Assembly: GCA_947396885.1 (NCBI GenBank)
Contig: OX377202.1
Location: 63,080,034 to 63,144,033 of the forward strand
Direction of reading: 5' to 3'
DNA length: 64,000 bases
From: Heligmosomoides polygyrus polygyrus
Taxonomy: Eukaryota > Nematoda > Chromadorea > Rhabditida > Heligmosomidae
Shown here: positions 45,501-57,057 of the stretch, piece by piece
Layout: every line of letters begins with the position of its first letter
Numbering within the stretch: position 1 is the stretch's first letter
The notes under the pieces: generated by a model
What the model was told of the DNA's origin: nothing
Seen by the model: only the letters and a program-made list of their open reading frames with translations
The model's database searches: none
Made by a program: the position numbers and the translations under genes

Positions 45501-46193
45501 CGTAGAAGTTTATGTTCGTCATAGTTTAGATTCTGATCTTTCACGGACTTGCGGAGCTGTGTTGTTACATGGAGCTGCTGATGGTTGCGGATGTTTATGT
45601 TCAAACCTGCCTTTCTCTTCGCTGACGAAATATATGCCGTGCTGCTCCCAAGCTTTTGAGCTCAGGAACGGATTTTTGGCGTTTTCCTCTCAGTTGTGGC
45701 TTAATCTTATCCACGATTTTCTTGAGAAAACGCAATACATAGGCCAGTCGCTGCAGTAACTCTGAGATTCTGAGCCTATAGTACTGTGCTTATTCCAGTT
45801 CAACAACTCACTAATGGTTTCGTCTAAAGACGTTGTGAGCGTAGTACTTTCTTGTAGCCAATCTACGACCGTATCTCCTGCGACACCCTTGGGTAGGACG
45901 AATCTGTCACATTCTTTGGGCCATCGATCCTCTGGTATTTTAATGAACTCTAGACCTTTCCACCACATTGGGTGATTCATTTCGCCTGCGGTCAATCCCC
46001 TTGTCGCAAAATCGGCGGGATTGTTCTCCTTGACCACGTATCCGAATTGAACCGTGACATCGATGTCCTGGACAACCTTCCTGATTTCATTGCCTCTATT
46101 CTTCACCAGAACACCATTGTCTTTTCGGATTGGATAAGTTGATAACCAGCTTAGAGCTACCTGGGAATCCGAAAGAATGTCAATAGTTTAAAT

Positions 46194-46430
46194 TTAAATT
46201 TTTCTTCGAAGTGCATGGTAGAGTAGATGTACCATCCTAGTTGCTAAAGTTACGGCATTTGTTTCCAGCTTGGGTATCGTAGGCCGATCTTGAACGGTTG
46301 GCAATCTTGATCTGACGAAGACAAGATGTGCTTCTAAATTCTGAATTAGGTAGGCGCATGCAGCCATAGCACATAAACTTGCATCTGCAAACAAGACGAG
46401 CTTCGCCTGTGGGTATGATGTAGCCACCAT
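46194..46430 (-). pseudogene. Pao/BEL RNase H-like segment
   Basis: A 78-codon frame reading LVLFADASLCAMAACAYLIQ (the FADAS block of the Pao RNase H fold), then LVFVRSRLPTVQDRPTIPKLETNAVTLATRM (the SR...IP.LE..A pattern). It directly follows the RT piece in element order and is followed by the ENNPADFATRGL segment at 45990-46060. Overlapping frames show that a frameshift lies just before it. Confidence 0.8.
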
Positions 46431-46712
46431 GAGGGGTTTTACTTGTTGATGGCCGCCAATTGTCGCATTGATCCTTTTTCATTCCGCTTCGTGTTCTGTG
46501 GAGAGAGAGATGTCCCTGTCGTAACTCACATGCCACAAAGTCTGTAGAAACACCTTCGCCTTGGGCAAGAGTGGTGTGAGTTATCCCATTGGATCGAGGA
46601 TTGACGTTATCTGTTCCGAGACCACTCTTTTAGTAAATGATGTATTCTTGAGAACTTTTCTTCAATGGACTAACGAGTGTTTTTCTGAATCCCATACAAT
46701 GCCAAGTGCCAA

Positions 46713-47177
46713 CTACTTTGGTTTTTTATTCGTACTTCTGTCTTCGTGAGGAATTTCAGCATTTGTACGTTCGTTATTGGCCTGGAATCCGCGATCGTTT
46801 ATGTTCATGTTCTTGAACAGGCCTTTGGATTCTCTGTATTTTCTGAATGCTTCCTTTTCTGAGTCGGCTGTGAGGATGACATTGTCCACATACATGTTGT
46901 CAACTATCTCCTGAGCGATCTCTGTTTTCTGTGTTGTGAGGTGATGCCTTACAGTATCAGCCAATAGGAACGGTGAGCATTTCAATCCAAACGGAACGCG
47001 AGTGAATCGGTACTTAACAACATCTGACCCTACTGGCGGACATGAGATGTCTTGTACCCATAGACATCGTATTACATCTCGGTCGTCTGGATGAAAGTGA
47101 ACTTGCAGAAATGCTTTTTCGACATCTGCTATCATCGCAATGTTCCCTACACGAAATCGAAGAAGCATATGAAGCAT
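46713..47177 (-). pseudogene. Pao/BEL reverse transcriptase core
   Basis: A 154-codon frame with the RT palm: IADVEKAFLQVHF (first catalytic Asp, residues about 17-29), RFTRVPFGLKCSPFLL (about 58-73), and MYVDNVIL (about 94-101). The active-site box YVDN, in place of YVDD, is usual in the Pao/BEL group and supports the assignment. The N-terminal fingers and the connection domain lie in other frames. The end of the frame runs into unrelated residues. Confidence 0.85.
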
Positions 47178-48159
47178 TGCTACCAGCGTTACTAGTCCTC
47201 TCTAAGACACGTTCAGGGAAGGTATGCCTCTCAGATGTTCTGAAGCATAGTAGACAACTCGAAGTTTTGTGAATTCTTTATCGGGAGTGACTACAGCCTG
47301 ATGTGCTAAGTAGTGAGTTATCTATCTTAGGTCAAGAAGAATCTTTGTTTTGCTGCTCTTCTTCAAAAATTTTCTTGCTCATTTGGTGGACAAAATTTTG
47401 CTGATACTATTGGAGGATCTCCGGTGAGCACTTTAGTTTATTCAGAATCGAACATAATCGCCTATAGGCCAGTTCCTTGTTGTCCGGCAGTGATTCGAAA
47501 TCTTTCGCCCATAGCAGTCGGACGAGGTAGCCGTTTGTATGGTGTTCGATTGTAGATTTGAAGGTAACCCATAACTTTTTGTCAACCTGCTCCTGTTCCT
47601 CTGTCTTCGTTCCGGAGAAGTCATGGAATCCTGCGGATTCGAGGGCTAGAAAACGTTTTCTGCACCTTTTCTCATCTGCCTTTGTAGCCCAAGTGTTTGC
47701 ACTTGTCTGGGTAGTCGCGGCTTCGTCCTGAAGCTGTTCAGTGACAAGGTATCCGAAACGAGATGGAACCAGCTTGATTCCAGATGGAAGTATCCATGTT
47801 TCCTGACTGTCTCCGTAGAGCCGCGGAAGAATTCGTTACATCATAGAAGTATCTCTGGTTTAACTTCTTGTTGCCATGGTTCAACAGACAATTTGATGTC
47901 GTGTTCTATAACAGTTTGCAGATCCTCTCTGCTGAAGTTGTTTCGACGAAGCATCTTAGTGAAGTTGCTCATTCTCGCAACCGAAACCAGTGTGCCTGCC
48001 CGAGTGAGTCCCATATTTAAATGTTCGCGACTCCACATGCTTCTTCCATTGTCCTATGGGCCCTAAAAGTACTGGTCTTCAATGTGTTTGTTTATGCATC
48101 GCCCAGTTGAACGCGAGAAGCCAATTCCTCACTGACGAAGGAGCGATCAGCTCTAGTGT

Positions 48160-48456
48160 CTAGGAGTACATGTTCTGTTTCCCATGATTGCGTTTCGGGA
48201 TTGAGTACTTTAGTTGCTTAACCAACACTACTAAGTTCTTAGTGTGTCCATTACTGTTCATGCACAAGGCAATTTCGATAGTCTCTTCTTTTCCAAAAGA
48301 AGGTGAAGACATCACTAAGTGTTGCCTAGTTGTACGAGGTGAAGAGGATTTCATTTTCCCCTTCTTCGGCAATGAACCCTTCCATGGTCCTTTGCCCTTG
48401 TCTTCATACACCAGCTTGCGACAAATGGATGTGTGATGGCCAGTCGTTCCACACAA
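48160..48456 (-). pseudogene. Pao/BEL zinc knuckle and protease-start fragment
   Basis: The frame begins MCGTTGHHTSICRKL, the second half of a CCHC knuckle (C..CG..GH....C), whose first cysteines lie just upstream. A basic linker and a stretch IEIALCMNSNGHTKNLVVLV follow, resembling the start of the Pao aspartic protease region. Further protease residues (LLDTRADRS-like) lie near 48120-48160. The protease is broken by stops. Confidence 0.6.
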
Positions 48457-48599
48457 TATGCAAGCTCCCTTGATGCATTCGTTGGCTATGTGGCTCAGTT
48501 CTCCGCAATTCCGACAAAGTGAGCGGTTTTTCAGTTTCTTTTTCAGTTTCTCTTGTTCTATGAACTGGACAGTCCCTAGGAATGTGATCGTTTATTTCA

Positions 48600-49654
48600 T
48601 ATTAAAAGCACGTAGATCTACTTTTGCGAGGGATTTGTTGACCTTCTTTCCCGATCGCTGTTATACCGCTAAATCGGTTGTCTGACATCGAAGCAGGAAT
48701 GCGTTCGTGAGAATCATTGTGCTGATTGGTTTTCAGCTCACCATGGATATGGGATTGTATTACTGAGTGAAGCGTTTTTGTGTTCCAAGACTCTTCCTCT
48801 ACCAGTTCTTGTTTAACTTTTAGTGCAGCACGCTGGATAGCTTCCGTGAATTTTGACAATATTTGTCTCTGGAGAATACTGCTGTCAGTCACCTCTCCTT
48901 TGAGGTTTACAATCTAAGAAAGTTCTTACACAGCCCACGCTGATTTTGCAGTCATCTGCTTTTTGCTTTTTTCAAGTCTTTCTATAAGTTCTCCTATCAT
49001 GAGTTGCGCGTTCCCATACTTTTTCTTCAGGTTTTCTGCTCTACACTGCATACGTTTTGTCACTGATTTCGAACTGCTTTAATGACTGCCTTGCTTCTCC
49101 GCGCATAGCGTCGTGCAAATAGTTCACCTTGAGGCGTCCTCCATGTTCCTCAAATGTATGGAATGCGCAAAGCTGCTCTAGAAACTCTTCCGTTCCTATA
49201 CCTTCCCGCTGAACTTTGGTATAGGCACTGGGCGAGTTTTATTCGCAGAGCTTCGTCTTTGGACAAGATTTGACCAACAAAACATGATAGTTCTTCAAGC
49301 TGGAGCTCCAGTTGGACTATGGTAGAATGTGTCTTGTTCACTAAATCTTGTACAGTCTGCGAGTTTGTCGTAACTTTTCAAGAATGGTCTTGATCTGAGG
49401 GGTTTCACTGTCGAGTTCATCCGCAGCACTGGTGTACGCTTTGAGTGCAGTGTCGACATCCTTTTCTCCCATCTCGAAGCTCTTCTTCATCTTCATCTGA
49501 GTTGCAGTTTTCGCCCATAGATGTGCTTCTTTCTCTCTTCTTTGTTCTGAAGAATGTTTATTTGCTGCTGCAGTTCTTCGGCGAATTCTTGAAACATCGT
49601 CGAAAGTTTTGCAGTCGCTTTGGTCAGAAATCCGACTCTTGTAGACAGCGATGA
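48600..49654 (-). pseudogene. Pao/BEL gag fragments
   Basis: Minus-strand helical fragments: TRVGFLTKATAKL and EFAEELQQQINIL near 49540-49640, a LEELSCFVGQILSKDEALRI stretch at 49150-49341, and KFTEAIQRAALKVKQELVEE at 48602-48892. The order and coiled-coil-rich composition match the DUF1759-type gag of Pao/BEL elements. At least three frame changes separate the pieces. The start is inferred to be near 49640. Confidence 0.6.
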
Positions 49655-50149
49655 AGTCATTGCTTTACTAGTCTTCTCTGAGTTCTCAATCGGGAAATTT
49701 CTTTACGTCCACGAATTCTTCTTGAGAAGTTCTTCAGTCGGCTAAGTCCTTCGGAACTGCTTAAGGTCGATACCTTTTTGAAGTCCGACGTTAACGTTGA
49801 ACGGCTCGGCTCGATCGTCTCAGCCGGTCCGATGCACCATATAAGGTTTGCCACGCGGTATCTCAACCTTGGGTAATTATACTTTTATTTATAGTAATTA
49901 TTTGTAACAAGCAATTTAGGATACGAGGAAAGGAGAGGATGCATAAGAAGGCGATAACAAAAGTGTTACAACATTGGGATCCGATCCCTTTTGTACTGTA
50001 ACGCACTTGACATTCTTCCTCTACGATAACTAAAGAATTCATGAGAACTACAACAAAGACTACACTACAGCAACAAAGACATTTTTCTTTAGATCGTCTA
50101 CAAGATAGAAGCTACTGAAATGTCTTCGAGATGTATTCTTTCAGTGAAA

Positions 50150-50840
50150 AGCGAATCAGTAAAGGGGGACCAGTAAAGGGAATACCAGTGAAGGTGGGAT
50201 CACTGAAAAAGGGAGGTCCAGTGAAGGGGGACCGGTAAAAGGGGACCTTTGAAGGAGACCCGTGAGGGGGGGGGGACCAGTGAAGAGGGGATCAGCAAAC
50301 GGGTGACTAGTGAAGGGGAACCGCTAAAAGGTGACCTGTGAAGGGGACCAGTAAAGGGAGGATCAGTGAAGGTGGTAGAACTAATGGGGAACAGGTGAAG
50401 GGGGTCCAGTGAAAGGAGGCCTTGTAAAGGGGGACCGGTGAAGAGGGTATCAGTAAAGGGGTGACCAGTGAAGGGGAACCAATAAAGGGTGTCCTGTGAA
50501 GGGGGAGCCCGTAAAGGGGAACCAATAAAGGAAAGGTCAGTAAAGGTGGGACCAGTAATATGCGGTGGGGAGGAGCGTGTGCTAAAGGGGGGGGGGGGGA
50601 GTGAACCCCCCGCTAAGGGGGACCACTGAAGGTGGGCTACTAAAGAATGGGGATCCAGTGAAGGAGTCGAGTAAATAGGAGAGGGGGACCAGTGAAGACG
50701 GAATCAGTACGGGGAGACAGTAGGGGAAGCAGTAAAAGGGAGACCAGTAAAAGGGGTCCAGTAAGGGAACCAGCACAGGGGAAGGCAGCAAAGGGAACTG
50801 GTGAAGGAGGACCAGTGAAGAGGACCAGTAAGGGTGGAAC
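50150..50840. repeat. G-rich minisatellite, unit about 15 bp
   Basis: Dozens of variants of a unit close to GGGGACCAGTGAAGG, with irregular unit length and G runs up to 12. One strand is almost free of C runs, giving strong strand asymmetry. Frames here are compositional artefacts. Confidence 0.9.
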
Positions 50841-50884
50841 AGGGTTTTATTAGTATCGTTCCACTCAGAGTATCGTGCTTCAGA

Positions 50885-51130
50885 GGTCCTGGTACAGACG
50901 TCGTGCCACGTGTGTCGTGGTGCATAAGACGTGTCATAGACGTCGTGGCAACGTCGTTACACGTGCGTACAGTTCAACAAATGTGTCACAGACGTTATGC
51001 AACATGCGACCGGATTCAAAACACGTGACTCAGACATCGTACAACGTGCCTCCAGATCCAGAAGACGTTCTACAGATCACACTTTGCGTCTCTGAAGACT
51101 TTCAAAAGGCTTTCTTGGACGAGTGTGCGC
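50885..51130. repeat. Diverged 42-bp satellite
   Basis: Irregular repeats of CAGACGTCGTGCAACGTG-like units with intervening GATTCAAAACACGTG. This is the reverse complement of the unit at 21617-21800, more diverged. Confidence 0.6.
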
Positions 51131-51134
51131 GTAC

Positions 51135-52429
51135 ATGACTCTCACTATGCATTTTTCAAACTTAAATTCACCCAGGCACAAGGGTAAGGGGTATTGGCAA
51201 GTAGGCGTGAGGTAAGGAGAATGACTAAAGGAATCCAAGGAATATTATTTCTGGCGGACAGTTAACGGTATCGAGCGGTCTACCAATACCGACAGGTATT
51301 GGTATTTCACTTATGTTCCGCAGATTAAGCTTTTTGAATTGAGATTCTTACAATATGTTCTTCACTATGTCTAGAGATCGTGTACTTTAAATCGCGTACG
51401 TGCAATAGAGGGTGGATGGGCCCCGTAGAAGTAGTTTTGAAGATTCTGGCCTACGTACCTCTCTATACTATTCTATATCGTGAAACCAGTTTTTTTACTG
51501 TAATCAAAGTAAGAAGTCCTAAAGAAGAAAGAACATCTCGACCATTTCCCAGACGTTTGGAGGCTGCTAAGCCACTAAACATCTGTTAGTGGGATAAGTC
51601 CCTAAATTTGCTTTCGTTTGTTGCTCTGGCTGAAGCTATATCACAACAATATTATGAATTCATGCTTCGTTATACTATGTTACGATGAGGATGCGTATTC
51701 ACCTGTGGAAGATTCTGCTGCTCCAGAAAGAAAAGAAATAAAGGCTGCTTCTGACGTCGTTTCAGATGCACTTTTGAAAAAATGGCATGTGTCATTTCCG
51801 TTTCCGTGTTTCGTGTTCTGGTTACAGGTCATTTTTTGAGCGCTTCCGTTCCGTCCATCGTCTTCCGCATTTTCAACAACAAAAAAATCCGCACATCCCT
51901 GATTCTCATCTACTGCACTGGTGAATTGGTCGATCGATATCGATCATTCGGTTGCTTCAACTTTCATCCAAGCTCCTTGTGCGAGCCCTCAATTTTGCAA
52001 GGAATGACGAACTGACGAGTACAGTAACTTGCTACCTCGTCAAAGCGAATTCTTCCAGATGGAAAAGAGCTTCTTCTACATTAAGTTAGAGACTCTTTAA
52101 AAGGGGCTAGAGTAATTTTTGTTCAAATTTTTTTAGTATAATTTATTTGACATATTAACTCACCTCCCAATAAGTGAACACACTGTAGGAAACTTTATAA
52201 TATTTTAATATTTGTAAGCAAAATAATGGTTCAAAGATTTTTAAAGAGCAGAAAGGCGGCCATTTTTTAGTGCCAATAGAAAGAGATTGTGCCTTGCCCT
52301 CTTCCAAGATGTTGCTATTTTTATTCGATTAGCAGGAAAAGTTCTGATTGCATGAGTTTCGCCCTTGCAAACCATATTAACAAAAACAATTATAAAGAAC
52401 ACACAAATCCTCACTTTGATGCTTTGTGT
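51135..52429. other. No gene recognised
   Basis: Short frames only. Nothing supports coding. Confidence 0.45.
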
Positions 52430-52488
52430 AAGCAGCATTTACACTATCTTCTTCTTCTTCTTTTTCTTCTTCTTCTTCTTCTTATTCT

Positions 52489-53788
52489 TCAGCGTTTGTC
52501 CCGCATCGTCGCGGGGTCCGCTCTTCTGGTGTTACGACGCCACCTTTCCCGAACCTGCGCTTGATCAGGGCGAACACCAGCTACTTTAATGTCCGTGTGT
52601 AACGTATCGGACCAACGCTGCTTCGGGCGTCCTCTAGGCCGCCTTCCAGATACTTCCAGCTCAAGGCCAATCTTGCGGACGCTGTCTTTTTCCCACGCAG
52701 AACGTGGCCGTACCATCGCAAGCGAGCTTCGCGCATCTTGTCCGCTATCGGTGCGACACCGAACTTCTGCCGAATAGCATCATTTCTGATGCGGTTCATG
52801 CGCCTGACTCCAGCCGTCCAGCGCAGCATCTTCGTCTCCATGACGCTGAGGCGTGTTTCAATTTCCTTAGTCGGAATAACACTCAGCGCCGTACATCGCT
52901 AACGGGCGCACGACGGCTCTGTAAAACTTCGACTTCAGGTGCTCTGATATCTTTCTATCGCAAAGCACACCAGTCAGCGAACGCCACTTGGACCAAGCTG
53001 CACTCACGCGTGAGTTCACTTCAACCATCAGATCGCCGTCAGACGCTATTGCTGATCCCAGGTATTTAAACACCGAAGTACGTGCAAGTTCAGTACCGTT
53101 AATCTTAATGGAGCCGGACTCGTTCACGTCAGTCGTTAGGTACTCGGTCTTCTTGTTCAATTTGAGTCCGAACCTCGCCAGACGGTCGCACCAAGCTTGC
53201 ACCTGCCGCTCGATATCGCCTTTGTCTACGCAAGCAAGCATCACGTCATCAGCATAAAGCAGCGTCAATGGAACAGGTGCTGAAGATCTCGCGTAATGGC
53301 ATCCATGTCGACAACAAAGAGGAGTGGAGAAAGTGCAGAACCCTGGTGCACCCCAATGGAAATGGGAAACTCCATGAGGTTCCAGCTGCAGCTTGCACTC
53401 TACTCTTTGGGCAAGAGTAGAGCATCCGCACCCACTCTATAAGTTCCTCAGGTACGTTGTGTCGTCGCAAGGCGTACCATTTAACCCCACGCGGTACGCG
53501 GTCGAAAGCCTTCTCCAAGTCGAGAATGGCGATATGCACCGGCTTCTGTCTCTCGCGATGCTTCTCCACCAGGAGGCCTGCGGCGTGTATAGCATCAATG
53601 GTCCCACAACCAGACCCAAAGCCGCACTGGTTGTCGGAGAGCTTGACGATTTCACGGATTATTCTATCGAGGATTCGCTCGAAAATCTTCATGCTGTGTG
53701 AAAGCAAGCGAATCGGACGGTAATTGAAGCAATCCGCAGGACTGCCCTTCTTCTTCCAGGAATTCCATAGTGGAAGTTTCCTCAAAGT
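52489..53788 (-). pseudogene. Outer RTE reverse transcriptase and C-terminus
   Basis: The 3' half of the outer element in several frames: WKKKGSPADCFNYRPIRLLS (about 53740), NQCGFGSGCGTIDAIHAAG, ILDLEKAFDRVPRGV (first catalytic Asp, about 53520), then TLLYADDVMLACVDKG at 53220-53268 (YADD box). The C-terminal domain follows with VFKYLGSAIASDG, WRSLTGVLCD, METKMLRWTAGV and RRADPATMRDKR at 52490-52520. Frameshifts near 53250 and 52860 break it. The catalytic residues survive, but the protein cannot be made in one piece. Confidence 0.85.
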
Positions 53789-53865
53789 GGTGGCGATGTC
53801 CGCCCCTCCACGTGGTGCCACTGGAAACTGCTTGCTTTTTCGAGCCGAGCCAATCACGGACAATC
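53789..53865 (+). ncRNA. HDV-like ribozyme fold at inner RTE 5' end
   Basis: Counting from element base 1, P1 pairs 1-7 (GGTGGCG) with 28-34 (TGCCACT), 7 bp with two G-U pairs. P2 pairs 9-14 (TGTCCG) with 69-74 (CGGACA). A two-pair P3 joins 15-16 with 26-27. L3 is CTCCACG. GG at 35-36 can pair with CC of L3 (P1.1), and P4 is GCTTG/CGAGC. This is the double-pseudoknot order of HDV ribozymes, and cleavage would fall exactly at the element's first base. The catalytic C in J4/2 could not be fixed. Confidence 0.6.
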
Positions 53866-53911
53866 GAATGCAGGCGACAGGCCCTAGTTACTGGCCGGCC
53901 TACGAAGACCC

Positions 53912-56898
53912 ATGTCACATCACATGGTGTATGACTGTTCACGTTTATTGAGGCGTCTGCGGGAGCGACGCGCACTCGCAAAGCCCGGCGAGTGTGGAAA
54001 GTATGCGAGGGTCCCTGATGCGAGGACGGCATCGGAGGGGGGGGGGGCAACTGAGCTAGTCCGAAAGTCCCGCAACGTAGGCAAGACCCGCGTAGCAACG
54101 TTTGATGCGGGTACGTTGACGTGTCGCTCGTGCGAGTTGGTAGAAGCACTGGAGCGAAGAAAGATAGATTTCTGTGCGGTGCAGGAGACGAGGTGGTCTT
54201 GCTGCAAGTCGAGGGACATTGGCCGTGGATTCAAGGCCGTTTTGTGTGGCAGTCCCAGGACCACCAATGGTGTTGGTATGATCGTCTCCGCACGTTTCCG
54301 TGACGCGATTGCAAGCGTAGAACGTTTCGATGACCGCTTGAAGAAGATTGTCGTCGCCGTGGAAGAGCGACGATGTCATTTCTTTTCCGCGTATGCTCCG
54401 CAGACAGGTTGCTCCGAGCAAACCAAGGACGAGTTCTGGTCCCTGCTTGATGAGAAGACAGCGGAAGTGTCGTCACAAAACATGATTTTTGCGGCAGGTG
54501 ACCTTAATGGTCACGTCGGAGCAACGAAAGATGGTTACAGCTGTCATGATGGTTTTGGCTATGGGTCACGCAACGCCCATGGTGAGCGTATACTTGAGTA
54601 TGCAGACTCACACGGCCTCACCATCGTGAACACCAAGTTTCAAAAGCGTGACTCCCACCTCATCTCGTTTTATAGCGGGAACGCCAAAACGCAGATTGAC
54701 TATGTCCTTGTTAGGCGTCGCGACCAAGGTCTTGTCACAGACGCGAAGACCGTGCCGCATGAGACGGTTGCCACGCAACACCGTCCACTGATCTGCTCGC
54801 TGAAAATCACACCTCCGAGGTGTAAACGTGTTGAGCGATGCGGGACGGCTAGAATCAAGTGGTGGCGACTGAAAGAGAAGGAAGCAGCTGTTATTTCTCG
54901 CATTCGGTTGCCGACGGTAACAACTGTCGACGAAACCTGGAAGGATGTTACCGATGCGGTAACTCGGGCTGCGCGCCCCGAACTCGGCACAACGAAGCCT
55001 GGACGGCGTTGTGTCGACAAGCAGGCTTGGCTGTGGACTGACGATGTCAGAGAGAAGGTGAGGGAAAAGAAACGGCTATATTTATCGGTGATAAAACAGT
55101 CGATAATTGGCGGAATTATCGAGAAGCGAAGAAAGCGGCAAAGAAGGCAGTGGCCGGTGCTAAAGCCGCATACTACGCTGATGTCAGCAAAAAATTGGAA
55201 ACGCGCGATGGTGAGCGTTATATTTACCGACTCGCCAAAGCTCGCTGTCGCCAAGCAGAAGACATTGAGAAGTTCTTTGGCATCAACGACGAGAGCGGTC
55301 ATCTTCTGATGGATCGTAAGAGGGCTGTGAAGCGATGGCACGACAACTTCGAGGAAATCTCGAATGTAGAATTTGAACATCCTGCTGTTCCTTTTGCATC
55401 ACGTGTATACGGTCCCGTTCAGAAGATCACAGTGAGCGAAACTGAAGCAGCCCTGAGGAAGATGAAATCAGGCAAAACTACTGGTTCTGACGACTTGCCA
55501 GCTGACCTGTGGAAGTCGAAGGGCTGGTGCCCTGCTGACTGGCTGACTGAGTTTTTCAACCAGGTTGTTGCTGAGAAGAAAGTACCTGAGGGTTAGCAGC
55601 AAAGCACGACTATTCCGATTTGGAAGAAGAAGGGCAGTCCTGCAGACTGTGCTAGTTACCGTCCAATTCGCCTTCTTTCGCACACCATGAAAACCTTTGA
55701 CCGAATTGTCGATGGACGTATTCGGGATGTCTTCCAGCTTTCCAATAATCAGTGTGGTTTCGTTACCGGCTGCGGGACGGTTGATGCCATACACGCCGTA
55801 CGTCTTCTGCTAGGGAAGCACCGCAAGAAACAGAAACGGTGCATTTTGCCTTCCTGGACTTGGAGAAGGCCTTCGACCGCGTTCCGCGGGAAGTGATATG
55901 GTACGCGTTGCGACGACATGGTATCCATGAAGAGCTTATTGAGTGGGTGCGCATCCTCTACTCGTGCCCAATAAGCCGAGTGCGAGCACCAGCGGGCACC
56001 TTGATGGAGTTTCCAATCTCTGTCGGGGTGCACCAGGGATCTGCGATCTCCCCACTGCTCTTCGTGATCGTCATGGATGCAATTACACGCGATCTTCAAA
56101 GGGCAGCTCCTTGGACGCTGCTGTATGCCGATGACGTCATGCTTGCATGCGAAGACAAAGCAGAGCTCGAGCGACAGGCACAGGCGTGGTGCGATCGCTT
56201 AGCATTATTCAGACTCAAGGTAAACGTCAAAAAGACGGAATACTTGACGACGGATGTGAATGAGCATGGATCCATTAAGATCAGTAGTACTGATCTCTCA
56301 CGAGTTACATCTTTCAAGTATCTTGGATCAACAGTCACGTCCGATGGCAGTCTAATGTTGGAGGTGAACGCACGTGTGAGTGCAGCCTGGTCCAAATGGC
56401 ATTCGTTGACTGGGGTGCTTTGCGACAAGACAATTCCTGAGTACCTCAAGTCAAAGGTGTATAGAGCAGTCGTCCGCCCAGTAGCGACGTACGGTGCTGA
56501 GTGCTGGCCTGTGACGAAGGAAATTGAAATCCGCCTCAGTGTAATGGAGACGAAGATGCTAAGGTGGACGGCTGGAGTAACGCGATTGGACCGCGTTCGA
56601 AATGAAACCATGCGACAAAGGTTCGGTGTCATCCCGATAGCCGAAGTTGCGCGAAGCTCGTCTTCGATGGTATGGCCACGTCCTTCGCGCTAACGACGAC
56701 ACTGTGTGTAAGATTGGCCTGAATCTTGAAGACCCTGGAAAACGGCCCAGAGGACGCCCGAAACATCGTTGGCTAGATACGTTGCATATGTACATGAAGT
56801 TGGCTGGTGTCCATCCTGACCAAGCGTTTGATCGGGAGAAGTGGCATCACCAGACCAGAAGAGCGGACCCCGCCACCAAGCGGGACAAACGCTATTGA
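53912..56898 (+). pseudogene. Inner RTE endonuclease-RT gene, few lesions
   Basis: The coding region of the inner RTE. The first frame (53912-55309) has the endonuclease: VATFDAGTLTC (family N is D here), AVQETRW, AYAPQTGC, GDLNGHVG, QIDYVLV, TQHRPLICSL. A frameshift near 55090 moves it to 55150-55596, which ends at a TAG where relatives have Trp. RT continues at 55600 (IWKKKGSPADCASYRPI), shifts near 55840 into 55839-56693 (FLDLEKAFDRVP, HQGSAISPLL, LLYADDVMLA), and shifts near 56645 into the final frame ending RRADPATKRDKRY. About four lesions over 3 kb indicate a fairly young but dead copy. Confidence 0.88.
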
Positions 56899-57057
56899 AA
56901 ATGATGATGATGATGATGAAGTTTTCTCAAAGTAATCACGCCATCGCTTCAGCACCCTTTTGCGGTCTGTCAGAAGATGGCCGCTCTCATCATTGATGCC
57001 AACAAACTTTCCAATGTCCTCGGTTTGGCGATTTCGGGTCTTAGCAAGTCGGTACAA

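Larger units (their letters stand above)
45690..49870 (-). pseudogene. Pao/BEL LTR retrotransposon, 3'-truncated and decayed
   Basis: The order is typical of Pao/BEL: a gag with DUF1759-like helices (about 49654 to 48600), a zinc-knuckle region (48160-48456), a protease/A17-like region (about 47300-48150), a reverse transcriptase (46713-47177), an RNase-H-like segment (46194-46430) and a post-RNase H region (45690-46106). The integrase and the 3' LTR are missing: homology ends near 45690, close to the RTE lineage 2 fragment. Numerous stops and frameshifts disable it. The region 49657-49870 is the 5' leader. No LTR boundary or primer site could be fixed. Confidence 0.8.
53773..56933 (+). mobile_element. 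Inner RTE, full length, 16-bp TSD
   Basis: The element spans 53789-56917 (3129 bp). The flanking 16-mers GAAGTTTCCTCAAAGT (53773-53788) and GAAGTTTTCTCAAAGT (56918-56933) differ at one base. It starts GGTGGCGATGTCC, exactly as the outer element does, and ends in an ATG/GAT-repeat tail right after the stop codon. It inserted into the outer RTE in opposite orientation. The two elements belong to one subfamily. Confidence 0.93.

Noticed and set aside
50150..50840. CRISPR-like array
   Set aside because: No constant repeat with unique spacers; it is a variable minisatellite in a eukaryotic genome.
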